Below are positions 33,615 through 42,824 of a DNA stretch of 58,736 nt, in pieces. The stretch covers positions 1 through 58,736 of the forward strand of contig JBDUDR010000003.1 of assembly GCA_040002845.1 (NCBI GenBank), read 5' to 3'. Each line of letters starts with the position of its first letter. Within the stretch, counting starts at the first letter, position 1. Origin of the DNA: JBDUDR01 sp040002845. Its GTDB lineage: Bacteria > Actinomycetota > Actinomycetes > Propionibacteriales > Nocardioidaceae. The notes beneath the pieces were generated by a model. That model was not told the DNA's origin. It searched no databases and was given only the letters and a program-made list of their open reading frames with translations. The translations under genes were made by a program, and so were the position numbers.

Positions 33615-34853
33615 ATGGCGAGCGTGCGCGCCGTCGCACGTCCAAGCCTGCCCGACCATGGTTTGTCCGGTCACCGGATCCTGATCCTCAACTGGCGCGA
33701 CACCCAACACCCTGAGGGCGGCGGCTCGGAGGTGTACGTCGAACAGATCGCCCGTGGACTGGTGCACCGGGGAGCCCTCGTCACCATGCTGTGTCCACGC
33801 TTTCCCGGGGCACCACGGCGGACATCACTCCACGGGATCACGCTCCGCCGCCGAGGTGGCCACCTGTCGATCTACTTCTGGGCGCCTCTGATGTATCTGT
33901 CGGGCGTGCTGGGGCGTCAGGATCTCATCATCGAGATCCAGAACGGCGTCCCGTTCATGTCGGCTCGCTACGCACGCTGCCCCGTGCTGGTGGTCGTACA
34001 CCATGTGCACAAGGAACAGTGGGGCATCGTCCTGGGTGCGCGAGCGGCGCGCTTCGGGTGGTGGCTGGAGTCCCGGGTCGCCCCCCGCGTCAACCGGCGC
34101 GGGCAGTACGTAACCGTCTCCGAGGCGACCCGCGAGGAGCTCGCGGGGCTCGGCGTGGACCGGCAGCGAACCGCCATCGTGCGCAACGGCTCACCCGCCT
34201 CGGAAGCCATCCCCCTCCAGCGACCCCGCGCGCCCGACCCGACTGTGCTGGTGCTTGGTCGGCTGGTTCCCCACAAGCGGGTCGAGCTCGCCGTACGTGC
34301 CGTCGCCGATCTCCGGCGCCAGTTCCCCGCCCTCCGGCTGATGGTCGTCGGATCCGGCTGGTGGCACGAAGAGATTGCCCGCTGCGCCCGCGTCTGTGGC
34401 GTCGAGGACCGCGTCATGTTGCTTGGGCATGTCGACGAGGGCGCGAAGCACGATCTGCTCGCTGCGGCCTGGGTGCTGGCCGTGCCTTCGGTCAAGGAAG
34501 GCTGGGGCCTGGTCGTCGCCGAGGCCGCCGGGCACCAGACGCCGGCTATCGGGTTCCGGTCGGCCGGGGGGCTCACCGAGTCGATCATCGATGGGCGGAC
34601 GGGTGTCCTGGTCGACGACGAAGCGGAGTTCACGTCAGAACTCGGCCGTCTGCTGGTTTCCCCCGCCCTGAGGCAGCGGCTCGGCCGCGCGGCTCGACGC
34701 CATGCAGGCAGATTCACCTGGGAGCAGGCGCAGCAGGACTTTGCGGGCAAGGTCGAAGAGCTGCTCAGGCCGGGCCAGCCGCGCAGCGGACGACTCAGTT
34801 GTTGTCGCCGTAGACGATCAGCGGGTCGTTGGACTGTTCGGGCGAACCGTTGA
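33615..34853 (+). CDS. GT4 family glycosyltransferase (Rv0225-like)
   Basis: 412 residues, GT-B fold. N-terminal ILILNWRDTQHPEGGGSEVYVEQIARGLVHRG is the acceptor-domain start typical of GT4. VVVHHVHKEQW and TVSEATREELAGLGV follow. The donor domain has VLVLGRLVPHKRVELAVRAVADL and the E-x7-E-like SVKEGWGLVVAEAAGHQTPAIGF. ATG at 33615 has GGAGG 5 bases upstream; a longer ORF from 33498 has no signal. The last 59 bases run antisense through the DUF2613 microprotein gene, encoding a basic tail (CCRRRRSAGRWTVRANR) that may be non-conserved. Donor could be GDP-mannose, UDP-xylose or another sugar. Confidence 0.88.
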   Translation: MASVRAVARPSLPDHGLSGHRILILNWRDTQHPEGGGSEVYVEQIARGLVHRGALVTMLCPRFPGAPRRTSLHGITLRRRGGHLSIYFWAPLMYLSGVLGRQDLIIEIQNGVPFMSARYARCPVLVVVHHVHKEQWGIVLGARAARFGWWLESRVAPRVNRRGQYVTVSEATREELAGLGVDRQRTAIVRNGSPASEAIPLQRPRAPDPTVLVLGRLVPHKRVELAVRAVADLRRQFPALRLMVVGSGWWHEEIARCARVCGVEDRVMLLGHVDEGAKHDLLAAAWVLAVPSVKEGWGLVVAEAAGHQTPAIGFRSAGGLTESIIDGRTGVLVDDEAEFTSELGRLLVSPALRQRLGRAARRHAGRFTWEQAQQDFAGKVEELLRPGQPRSGRLSCCRRRRSAGRWTVRANR

Positions 34854-34935
34854 TGATATTGACGGTGACCAGCAGGACGATCGTGGCCAAGATCGCCCCC
34901 ACCAGCAGTGCGATCGCACTCCCGATCGTCCCCAT
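34795..34935 (-). CDS. DUF2613-type small membrane protein
   Basis: A 46-residue microprotein starting MGTIGSAIALLVGAILATIV. It is a single N-in transmembrane helix (about 5-27, ending LLVTVNII) followed by a short polar tail, NGSPEQSNDPLIVYGDNN. ATG at 34935 is preceded by GGAGGAA 5 bases upstream, an excellent ribosome-binding site. It lies 21 bases after the GT-C-like gene on the same strand. I recognise it as DUF2613, whose mycobacterial member Rv0236A neighbours aftD. It overlaps the 3' end of the GT4 gene antisense by 59 bp. Confidence 0.8.
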   Translation of the reverse strand: MGTIGSAIALLVGAILATIVLLVTVNIINGSPEQSNDPLIVYGDNN

Positions 34936-34956
34936 CTGTGTTCCTCCAGCCGACGA

Positions 34957-36708
34957 CTAGCGGGATCGTAGCACCAACCGGACCCGGGCAAAGGCGCTCC
35001 AGGCAAGCGACAACAGCCAGACCAAGGCGGCCACAGCGTCGGCGATGAGCACGGGAGCACGGGGCGGTTCCGCGCGGTCGATGTCGGGCGCGGGACCGAT
35101 GTCTTGGACCGTGACGTTCGGGCCCGAGTAGATCGCGGGCCACCCTCGGAGCGCCCGAACCGGTGCGTCCGCCGCGCCGGCTGACGTGCGGTCGATCAGG
35201 ACATACCTGATCCCCAGAGCACGTAGCCTGCCGGTAAGGTCCCCTCCACCACCGGCGATGACGCGCCCTACCGCCGCGGCTCGGGGATCCTGCCCTGCAA
35301 CGGTGGTGCCGGCGAGCTCGAGGTCGTCTCGCGCCACCGTCTCGCTCGCGATCATCCGGTCCCAGGGCTGCAATACGGTGCGATCGTCGTCCCACTCCCA
35401 GGCGCGGTACTGATGCCAGGGGAGGACAAGCACATCGCCCGCCGGCGCGGCGTCCACCCGATCGGCAGCCGCCGTGTAGTCATAAGGCCACCACACACCG
35501 TTCAGCCGTCCGCCCAACCCCCAACCAAGGTCCGGCAGGGCAGCGACGGGTAGGAGGGCGACCATCGAGATCACCAGGGGGCGTGAGGGGTCCGGCAGCC
35601 GTTCGGTCAACCATTCGAGGCCAGGACCCAGACACGCAGAGACCAGCAGCGCCCAGCCCGCGGTCCACTTCTGTGCATCGCGCAGCAGACCGCCCCCTGG
35701 GATTTCAGTCACCGCCCACCGGAGCAGGTCCTGCCCTGGATCGAACAGCGACGCGGTCCCGATGGCGAATCCGATGGCAGTGACGACGGCCACTCCGGCG
35801 AGGGCGCGGTGTCCCCATGCCGCACTGACGCGGCGGACCCCCGCGCCGGCGAGCAGGACCAAGCACAGCGTCGTCGCGCCCGAGAGCCAGAAGTCCCGGG
35901 ACGGACCCGTGACCAGCTGGTTCCAGATGCCGCCGAACGTCGCGAGGCTGAGCAGGCCTCCGAACGGCGTGTCAGCCCGAGCCGCGAACGCACTCACCCC
36001 GGCTGGATCGTCGGCGACCCCGGCGGGCAGGAGAAGACCCGGCAGCCACCAGGTGATGTTCATGAGCAACGCCGCGCTGAGCACCGAAGCCAGCCTCGAC
36101 AGCCACGCAGCCGGGCGAGCACGATCAGGCACCGCCACCGGCCCCAGGACCGTCAGGGTCACCAGGACACCGGCTGAGGGAGCGGTTGCGGCCGCGATGC
36201 CCAGCAGGGTGATCACGGTCGCCCAGGTGCGGCGGGTGGCTCCCTGGCGAAGTGCCAAACCGGCTCGCAGCGCCCACGGCAGCAGCGCGTAGCCGATCAG
36301 CAGAGACCATTGTCCGAGGCCAAGCCGTTCCAGCAGATAGGCATTCCACGCAAAGACCGACGCGCTCGCCGCGGCTCCTGGAATAGTTCGCGCCGGGCTG
36401 AGCCGCCAGGCACCCACGAAGGCCAGCCAGAAGATCGCCACCAGGCAGATCTGCTGGATGACCCAGGACGGGATCGCGTGGGCGAACACTCCGATGAGGA
36501 AGTCCGCGGGCACCGCCTTGGGCACTGTCCCATCCAGACCGAGGCCGTGGTCGCTGACTACCGGCCGGGGCACGAAGACCATGTCATAGACGAGGACATA
36601 GCCGCGGCCCAGGAACGGCATGCAGACTGCCGCTGCCACCAGCGCCCCGAGCAGGTGAGCGAGCCAACGGTCGGCGGAGGTCGCCTCAGCACGGGCTAGC
36701 ATCCGCAT
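34957..36708 (-). CDS. GT-C-like polytopic membrane protein (Rv0226c-like)
   Basis: 583 residues with about 10-12 transmembrane helices over the first 400, then a C-terminal extracytoplasmic part (VLVLPWHQYRAWEWDDDRTVLQPWDRM) and a final helix. The early loop GYVLVYDMVFVPRPVVSDHGLGLDG sits where GT-C enzymes carry catalytic acidic residues (YDMVFVP). Such proteins use polyprenyl-phosphate sugars outside the membrane; the activity here is unproven. ATG at 36708 is preferred over TTG at 36738; neither has a clear Shine-Dalgarno. It is followed by DUF2613 in an apparent two-gene operon and is divergent from the flippase gene. Confidence 0.8.
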   Translation of the reverse strand: MRMLARAEATSADRWLAHLLGALVAAAVCMPFLGRGYVLVYDMVFVPRPVVSDHGLGLDGTVPKAVPADFLIGVFAHAIPSWVIQQICLVAIFWLAFVGAWRLSPARTIPGAAASASVFAWNAYLLERLGLGQWSLLIGYALLPWALRAGLALRQGATRRTWATVITLLGIAAATAPSAGVLVTLTVLGPVAVPDRARPAAWLSRLASVLSAALLMNITWWLPGLLLPAGVADDPAGVSAFAARADTPFGGLLSLATFGGIWNQLVTGPSRDFWLSGATTLCLVLLAGAGVRRVSAAWGHRALAGVAVVTAIGFAIGTASLFDPGQDLLRWAVTEIPGGGLLRDAQKWTAGWALLVSACLGPGLEWLTERLPDPSRPLVISMVALLPVAALPDLGWGLGGRLNGVWWPYDYTAAADRVDAAPAGDVLVLPWHQYRAWEWDDDRTVLQPWDRMIASETVARDDLELAGTTVAGQDPRAAAVGRVIAGGGGDLTGRLRALGIRYVLIDRTSAGAADAPVRALRGWPAIYSGPNVTVQDIGPAPDIDRAEPPRAPVLIADAVAALVWLLSLAWSAFARVRLVLRSR

Positions 36709-36750
36709 AGCCGGCACGGTATCGGTGCTGGTGAGCAACCAAGGGTCGAG

Positions 36751-37992
36751 GTGAGCGTGTCGAACTCCGCGGTACGGCTGCCCGCCCGGTCCGGTCAGCT
36801 CGCGGTCTTCGTCGGGATGGCGACGTCTCAGCTGTCTGGATATGCCCTGAACCTGGTGGCTACCCGGCAGCTCGGGCCGGCATCCTACGGCGCGCTCGCC
36901 GCCATCCTCACCGTCTCGCTGATCGTGTCGGTGCCCTCACTCGCCCTGCAGTCGCTGGCTGCACGCTCGGTGGCGCGCCGGCAAGACCAAGCGCGCGTCG
37001 GCGACCCCGGTCCTGCTGGTCTGACTGGCAACGACTTTCTCGGGTCGCTGCTGGGGATCGCTCTGGTCGTCAGCCTCGCGTCGACCGCGGTTGCCGCTAT
37101 CTCTACCGCCATCCTGACGCCGGCGCTGAACCTGGCGCTGCCGTGGCAGCCGTTGTTCGCTGCGGCCACTGTCGCACCGCTGGCGCTGATCGCGTTGGGC
37201 GAAGGTGTGTTGCAGGGCCAGGGCCGGTTACGCGCGCTGGGATGGACCTTCTTGATGGTCGGCGTCAGCCGACTGGGATTCGGCGTCGCCGGGCTGGCTG
37301 TGTCGGGAAGGCCCTCGGGGGTACTGGCCGGCATCGCGGTCGGCGGAGTCGCCGGCGCCACGGTAGCGCTCGGCGTGGCGCGCGTACGCAGGTCCCGACG
37401 GTCGGCAGGCTCCGGTTGGTGGCGCCAGCTCGGCTCCATATCGGCGGCGATGGGCGGGCTGCTGGTGCTGGCGAACGTCGACGTGATCCTGGCCCGAGCG
37501 ACCTTGGCATCGGGTGCTGCAGGAATGTATGCGGCAGGCGCTCTGGTGTCGCGCGCTGCCTATTGGGGCCCGCAGTTCGTCGCGGTCTCGGTCTTCGCCC
37601 GGCTTACCCATCCGGTTCACGGCTACCGACTGCTGCTTCGCGCGGCTCTGGCGGTGGCCGGGATCGGAGCCTGCGGCACAGTCCTGGCCGCCGCCGCGGG
37701 CCCATGGCTGCTGCCGAAGGTGCTGGGCTCGGCGTACTCCGACATCGGCGGGGTGGTCTGGATCTTCGCTCTCTCCGGGTTTCTGCTGGCCCTGTGTCAG
37801 CTGTTTGTCACGGGACGGGTTGCCCGTCGCGACGACCCGGCCGCCACGCTCCCTTGGGTGGTCGCCCTGCTCCAGGTGGTCTTGATCGGGGGTTGGTTGC
37901 ATGGTTCGGTGGTCGAGATCGCCACCGCGACCCTGAGCGTCAACGCGCTCTTGCTGTGCCTGCTGGCGGCGCGCACCTCATCGCATCCCTAG
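36751..37992 (+). CDS. Polysaccharide flippase / Wzx-like (MOP superfamily) membrane protein
   Basis: 413 residues with about 12 transmembrane helices. The first segment GQLAVFVGMATSQLSGYALNLVATRQLGPASYGALAAILTVSLI is the typical PST/Wzx opening, and a second half starts near GGLLVLANVDVILARATLASGAAGMYAAGALVSRAAY. It probably flips a lipid-linked saccharide across the membrane. GTG at 36751 has AAGG upstream; GTG at 36757 is an alternative. The 3' end overlaps the convergent GT4 gene by 15 bp. Its place between glycosyltransferase genes fits export of a lipid-linked surface glycan. Confidence 0.85.
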   Translation: MSVSNSAVRLPARSGQLAVFVGMATSQLSGYALNLVATRQLGPASYGALAAILTVSLIVSVPSLALQSLAARSVARRQDQARVGDPGPAGLTGNDFLGSLLGIALVVSLASTAVAAISTAILTPALNLALPWQPLFAAATVAPLALIALGEGVLQGQGRLRALGWTFLMVGVSRLGFGVAGLAVSGRPSGVLAGIAVGGVAGATVALGVARVRRSRRSAGSGWWRQLGSISAAMGGLLVLANVDVILARATLASGAAGMYAAGALVSRAAYWGPQFVAVSVFARLTHPVHGYRLLLRAALAVAGIGACGTVLAAAAGPWLLPKVLGSAYSDIGGVVWIFALSGFLLALCQLFVTGRVARRDDPAATLPWVVALLQVVLIGGWLHGSVVEIATATLSVNALLLCLLAARTSSHP

Positions 37993-39105
37993 CCTGCTCT
38001 CCGCGCGAGTAAACGCCTGACCCATCCGCCGCGCCTGGGTTACCACGTCGTGGTTGTCAACCGCATAGCTTCTGTTGAGCTCCGACACCTTGGAGCGCAG
38101 CCCGTCATCGCAGAGAAACCCGCTGAGCGCCTCGGCAACCGCTTCGGGGTCATTGGCGACTCTGCGGTTGGGGTCGGGCACGGCCTCATGGTTGGTGCCA
38201 CTCGCCGTCGTGACAACGGGCAGTCCGCTGGCCATCGCCTCGACGTACACGAGACCGAACTGTTCATTCCAGGTCCGCGTGGGCCGGGGTGCGGTGACGA
38301 ACACCGCGCAGTGGCGCATCAGGTCGGCGACCTCGCGCTGCGGCAGAGTACCGAGGAACCGAACATGGCCCGGCTCGGCCTCCTCAGCCGCTCTGGCGAT
38401 GGGTTCGTCCTCCCCGCTCCCGGCGATCACCAGCCTGGCCTCAGGCACGGTTCGACGCACCAGGGCGTACGCGGCGAGCACCGTGTCGAGACCCTTGGAG
38501 GCCCGCAGCGGAGAGATGAACCCGATGACCGGCTCGTGCACTGGACTCTCCGGTGGGTGAAACGTGACAGTGTCGACGCCCGGATAGACCATGTCGACCC
38601 GCTCGGGCTCGATGCCCATGTCGAGGATGTGCGTCCGGCTGGCCTCGATGAGGCACAGGAAGAAGTCGGCCTGATGACGGCTGAGCGTCCAGGCGTGGCG
38701 ATAGCCGGGCAGTCGGTAGAGCGGGCTCCCGGCGAAGTTGTGCCACATGAGCACGGCGAGCCGTCCCCGGTGGGTGCGGGCGAACCTGGCCGCCTGACCC
38801 GTGACCAGCGAGAACGGCTCCAGCGACGCGATCCAGTCGGAGTCGACGGGAGCGTCATCCAGGTCACGCAGCCAGGCCATCGCGCCAGCCTCGATGAAGC
38901 GCTTAGTCGGTTGACGGTAGCGAGACGGTGCGTGCTCGACGCGTTCTGGGGGAGGTGGGCTGCCGAGGGCGGTGACCCTGGTATGCGGCATCAGCGAGAG
39001 CCAGTGCAGCTCACGCCAGGGGCGCTGGCCGGTCTGCATGAACCACAGGACACTGCGAGGCTCGGGCCCATCCTGGCCGGGCGGCTGATCCAGCGAACCG
39101 TTCAT
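37978..39105 (-). CDS. GT4 family glycosyltransferase
   Basis: 375 residues. N-terminal SVLWFMQTGQRPWRELHWLSLMPHTRV is unusual for GT4. Later segments are canonical: VDMVYPGVDTVTFHPP, IGFISPLRASKGLDTVLAAYALV, LVIAGSGEDEPIARAAEE, VRFLGTLPQREVADLMRHCAVFVTAP, and EQFGLVYVEAMASGLPVVTTASGTNHEAV with the donor-binding acidic motif. ATG at 39105 overlaps the upstream 108-residue membrane protein gene by 4 bases (ATGA), making it the third gene of the AftD-like operon. Donor and acceptor are unknown. Confidence 0.88.
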   Translation of the reverse strand: MNGSLDQPPGQDGPEPRSVLWFMQTGQRPWRELHWLSLMPHTRVTALGSPPPPERVEHAPSRYRQPTKRFIEAGAMAWLRDLDDAPVDSDWIASLEPFSLVTGQAARFARTHRGRLAVLMWHNFAGSPLYRLPGYRHAWTLSRHQADFFLCLIEASRTHILDMGIEPERVDMVYPGVDTVTFHPPESPVHEPVIGFISPLRASKGLDTVLAAYALVRRTVPEARLVIAGSGEDEPIARAAEEAEPGHVRFLGTLPQREVADLMRHCAVFVTAPRPTRTWNEQFGLVYVEAMASGLPVVTTASGTNHEAVPDPNRRVANDPEAVAEALSGFLCDDGLRSKVSELNRSYAVDNHDVVTQARRMGQAFTRAESRLGMR

Positions 39106-39428
39106 GAGCGACGCGAGGCTAACACGTCGAGGACAACGCCCACGGTCAGCGCCGTCAGGGCAACGACTGCGGTGGCGTTTGGCCACCACGACTTGGCCAC
39201 CAGGTCGAAGCTGACCTGACCGAGGCGCGGCTGGTTCGACAGCAGCCAGACCGCCGGGACCAGCGCCATCGCAGCAGCGGCGGCGGCGAGAACCTGTCGC
39301 GGTCGAACCGCGAGGACCTCGTGCCCCACCGCGATCGCGATGACGGTCGCCAGCGCCGCCCAGCCACCCAACGCGAAGCCGCCAGCCGCTCCGAACGCCC
39401 ACCAACCCACTCTTCGCCAGGGAGTCAT
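39102..39428 (-). CDS. Small polytopic membrane protein of the AftD-like operon
   Basis: A 108-residue hydrophobic protein with about three to four helices: VGWWAFGAAGGFALGGWAALATVIAIAVG, VLAAAAAAMALVPAVWLL and ATAVVALTALTVGVVLDVLA. No family recognised. ATG at 39428 overlaps the AftD-like stop by 4 bases (ATGA), and its own stop overlaps the GT4 start the same way. It is translationally coupled on both sides, so probably an accessory subunit of the glycosyltransferase machinery (inference). Confidence 0.75.
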   Translation of the reverse strand: MTPWRRVGWWAFGAAGGFALGGWAALATVIAIAVGHEVLAVRPRQVLAAAAAAMALVPAVWLLSNQPRLGQVSFDLVAKSWWPNATAVVALTALTVGVVLDVLASRRS

Positions 39429-42400
39429 CGGCGCCTCCACCGTCGACGGGCGTGGGTCAAGCCTGGCGCAGTCACCGCGACAATCATCGCGAGGACCGCG
39501 AGGGCAGACACCACCAGCCCGACCTCGTAGACGCGTTGCGGTCCGTAGGAGATCACCACCCGGCCGCCCTGACCGGCGGGGATCGGCCATCCCATGGCGA
39601 AGCCGTTGACTGGTCGTGCCGGTCCGAGGTCCGTGCCGTCCAGGCTGGCGTGCCAGCGGGAGTCGAAGGAGTAGGCCAGCACCAGGTCGTACGCCTCCGT
39701 GCTCGACGGGGCATCGACGACGACACTGGTCGACCCGGCGGACTGAGGACGCGGCGCCGGGCTCGAGAGTGAACGAACCGGTGGCCTCCGGACCTCAGCT
39801 GACACGTCCCGCATCGACAACGAGTCGATGGCCCAACCGCCGATGGCCGCGAACCGGTGTTCCCCCGCCACCAGGAATCGTCCCCCATGACACGCGTGCA
39901 CGCGGACCTGCCCGAAGCCAGCAGGCGCGCTGCGCCGCACCAGCACGGGCGAGCCGTCGAGCATGCCGATCGGGACACACCGACGGGCTTGCACTCGGTG
40001 GCCCGCGCCCGTCACGGCCAGGGTGGCGGTGAGTCTGTAACGACGCTCGTCCGGGAGGGTGAACATGCGTCGCATCGGCGCGTCGCCCTCGGAGCCGGGA
40101 GCCCTGGTGAACTTCACGTCGAGCGGGTTGTCCCGCAAAACGGCGGCGATCTCGTCCCCCCGCGGACCGGCGACCAGGCCGTCCAGGGTGGCGGGTAGCG
40201 AGTCGTACTCGACGGCCCGAACGCCAGGGATCGACACCTCGGACAGGCCCACCTGGTTGAAGCCCCGCCCCTCGGTTCCCGTGATGGTCACGCGAACCGC
40301 GTCGCCGACGGTGCCGGCGGGGAACGCGGCGACCCCTTGTCCGTCCTGAAGTGTCACGTGCTCCACGCTCGGACCGACGGAGACATCGACGACTTCGGCG
40401 TGCACCGGGTGACTGTCGAGTGCGGTGATCCGCACCCGCCGGATGGCCCGTGACCTGTTGAGGTTCACCTGGACCCAGTTGCCGATCGCAGTGTTGAAGT
40501 CGCCGACCTGCCAAGCCGTACGCAGGTCGTCGTCGAATGCTAGGGCGGCGCGACCATAGGCAACCGGACCGAACACCGAACCAGACGAGCTGGAGGTAAC
40601 CGACGCGACGCCCCGGTAGCTCGCCAAGGTCTGGTCTGCTGGCCCGAACAACGCACGCACACCGGTCTGCGACTGGCCGGCACCGAGTAGCGGCCCACTC
40701 GCATCGAGCCGGGCGTCGTTGCTGGCGACCCGACGATTCGTGTCGGTCAAGACGACCCGAGCACCGTGGTCGAGCTGGTCCAGGAACTCGTCAGGGGTCA
40801 GCTCAGCGGCCAGCAGGTACGCCCGGCTTCCGGTGAGCGTCCGGCCCATCATGGGCACTGCACCCGCGTTGTCACCGACGACGATGATGGTGCCGGCGGA
40901 TGGAAAGGTCTGCACGAGACCGCTCGGATCCTTCACCCGATACCGGATGAGCGGGGGGAGGGTCGCTTCTCCCGCTCCGGTCTCCGCAGTATGTCCACGT
41001 TGCCCGGCGGGGTCGTAGACATTCCTTCCGGGGAGTCCGTACAACGCATCAGGACGCAACCCGGGATCGTGCTCCAGCTCGTCATCGACGACCGCTGGTC
41101 TTCCGCCGCCGACGAACTCCCACAGCATGTCGTTGCGCGCCAGCACATCGGTGGCACCCAGGTAACGAGAGAGTGATGACAGCGCCCCAACCGGCATCGT
41201 CCCCGCCTGCAACGGCTGGTCGGCGGCAGCCAGCAGGTTGGCCGCCAACGCGGGGACGTCGGGATACGTTCGACGGTAGAACGACGGCCTGTCGAGCATC
41301 GCCGGACCCATGTCATCGACGCCGCGCACTATCCACCTGTAGTGGGAGTTGGTCTCGCCAGGCACCAGCCAGACTCGCCCCTGGGCCTCGCGGCCATCGA
41401 GGTCGCCGGCGGCCAGCCGCCAGTACGAAGGCACCGGAAGCGCGCCGGGAAACAGCGCCCCTGACCACACGGGCGCGACCGAGACGGCCAGCAGAGTCGC
41501 AACGGCGGCTGTCGTCATCCAGCGACCGCGTCCGGTCAGTCTCGGTGTGAGCGCGTCGACTCCGAGCGCGAGCAGGACGGCCAGACCCAGCATCAGAATC
41601 GCACCAGCCTTGTTGGTGGTACGGAAGGCGATCAGCCCGGGCACCTGGTCAAAGGCAGCCCGCAACAGTCGGCCGACCAAAGTCGGGGAGCCCGGTGGAT
41701 AGAGCCCGACCATCGTCACCGACCCCATGACGACGAGCCCGACCGCCGGCAGCCTGCGCGTACTGCTCGAGAGCACCGCTGCCACGCAGGCCGCGATCGG
41801 CAGCCCGAACGAGGCGACGACAACCAGGGGGGAATCGACATAGCTCACGAAGCCGGGGCGAAACGGCCCACTCAGGTCGGCGCCGTACAGCAGCCATCCA
41901 CCCAACCCACGCAGCACCTCGGCAAAGGATGAGACCGCGGCGATGTCAGCCGGATTCTCGGTTGCCGCGGCGACTCCGGCGGCCGTCTGGAACGCCGATA
42001 GGCTCGAGGCCACCCAGTAGGCCGAGGTGAGCAACGCCGCCCCGAGACAGGCGGCGGTGCCGGTTAGCGCTCGGTGCCAACCAATGCGCTCACGAAACGC
42101 GACGTCCGCGAGCACCACCGGTAGCGCGATCAGCAGCAACAAGGGGACCACGCCGGCGTTCATCCCACCCATGGCGAAGAAAGCAGAGCCGAACCAGGCG
42201 GCGCCACGCCACCGGCTGCCGACCAGGCTGCGTCGGAACGCAACCAGCAGCCAGGGAAACAGGGCGTACGGCAACATGATCGGGGTGGTCGCGGCGCCGA
42301 CGACAACGTATGGGTTGACGACGTAGGCGACCGCCGCGGCGATCCGCGCGGCTCCCCCGGAACGCCCCGCGGTGAGGTCGGTCAAGAAGGCCCGGGCGCC

Positions 42401-42736
42401 GAGTCCGGCGACCACGTAGAGGGCAACCCGCCACAGGCGCATCGACAGCCAGACGGGCGAACCGAGGGTCTGGACAACCCAGATCACTGCGGCGGCCGGC
42501 AGGTAGCCCGTGTCGTAGTTGGGTGTGCCCAGGGTGGAGGTGGCGGTCCATGCATGCAGAGACTCGCGGACCAGGCCTCCGGGATCGAGGTAGAGGTCCG
42601 GCCGGGTATCGACGAACTGCTCACCCCAGTGGGCTCCGATGATGATCACGGACAAGAACCCGATCATCATCATGCCTGCGAGCCGCTCGGGACCGCTCCG
42701 TGCAGTCAGCTTCCGCACGGTGCGACCCAGGGTCAC
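39425..42736 (-). CDS. AftD-like alpha-(1->3)-arabinofuranosyltransferase family membrane protein (DUF3367)
   Basis: 1103 residues. The first half is polytopic (about 11-13 helices) with a GT-C-like early loop (GEQFVDTRPDLYLDPGG) and VNPYVVVGAATTPIMLPYALFPWLLVAFRRSL. The second half is a large extracytoplasmic region holding a discoidin/carbohydrate-binding-like module (ALAFDDDLRTAWQVGDFNTAIGNWVQVNL), and a C-terminal transmembrane helix closes it (YEVGLVVSALAVLAMIVAV). This is the layout of mycobacterial AftD (Rv0236c). GTG at 42736 has GGAGAG 6 bases upstream; the ORF extends to 42880 without support. The organism may not make mycobacterial arabinogalactan, so the sugar transferred is uncertain. 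First gene of a coupled three-gene operon. Confidence 0.85.
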   Translation of the reverse strand: MTLGRTVRKLTARSGPERLAGMMMIGFLSVIIIGAHWGEQFVDTRPDLYLDPGGLVRESLHAWTATSTLGTPNYDTGYLPAAAVIWVVQTLGSPVWLSMRLWRVALYVVAGLGARAFLTDLTAGRSGGAARIAAAVAYVVNPYVVVGAATTPIMLPYALFPWLLVAFRRSLVGSRWRGAAWFGSAFFAMGGMNAGVVPLLLLIALPVVLADVAFRERIGWHRALTGTAACLGAALLTSAYWVASSLSAFQTAAGVAAATENPADIAAVSSFAEVLRGLGGWLLYGADLSGPFRPGFVSYVDSPLVVVASFGLPIAACVAAVLSSSTRRLPAVGLVVMGSVTMVGLYPPGSPTLVGRLLRAAFDQVPGLIAFRTTNKAGAILMLGLAVLLALGVDALTPRLTGRGRWMTTAAVATLLAVSVAPVWSGALFPGALPVPSYWRLAAGDLDGREAQGRVWLVPGETNSHYRWIVRGVDDMGPAMLDRPSFYRRTYPDVPALAANLLAAADQPLQAGTMPVGALSSLSRYLGATDVLARNDMLWEFVGGGRPAVVDDELEHDPGLRPDALYGLPGRNVYDPAGQRGHTAETGAGEATLPPLIRYRVKDPSGLVQTFPSAGTIIVVGDNAGAVPMMGRTLTGSRAYLLAAELTPDEFLDQLDHGARVVLTDTNRRVASNDARLDASGPLLGAGQSQTGVRALFGPADQTLASYRGVASVTSSSSGSVFGPVAYGRAALAFDDDLRTAWQVGDFNTAIGNWVQVNLNRSRAIRRVRITALDSHPVHAEVVDVSVGPSVEHVTLQDGQGVAAFPAGTVGDAVRVTITGTEGRGFNQVGLSEVSIPGVRAVEYDSLPATLDGLVAGPRGDEIAAVLRDNPLDVKFTRAPGSEGDAPMRRMFTLPDERRYRLTATLAVTGAGHRVQARRCVPIGMLDGSPVLVRRSAPAGFGQVRVHACHGGRFLVAGEHRFAAIGGWAIDSLSMRDVSAEVRRPPVRSLSSPAPRPQSAGSTSVVVDAPSSTEAYDLVLAYSFDSRWHASLDGTDLGPARPVNGFAMGWPIPAGQGGRVVISYGPQRVYEVGLVVSALAVLAMIVAVTAPGLTHARRRWRRR

Positions 42737-42824
42737 CAACAACTCTCCTCGTGGTGCGGCGCGACGGTGGTTCAGGGTAGCGTGACGCGGCGTTATCACC
42801 GGGACGAAAGCGGGTCTCAAACTC

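Noticed and set aside
33968..35395. 475-residue minus-strand ORF
   Set aside because: It runs antisense to the GT4 gene and in another frame through the DUF2613 and GT-C-like genes, with no domain.
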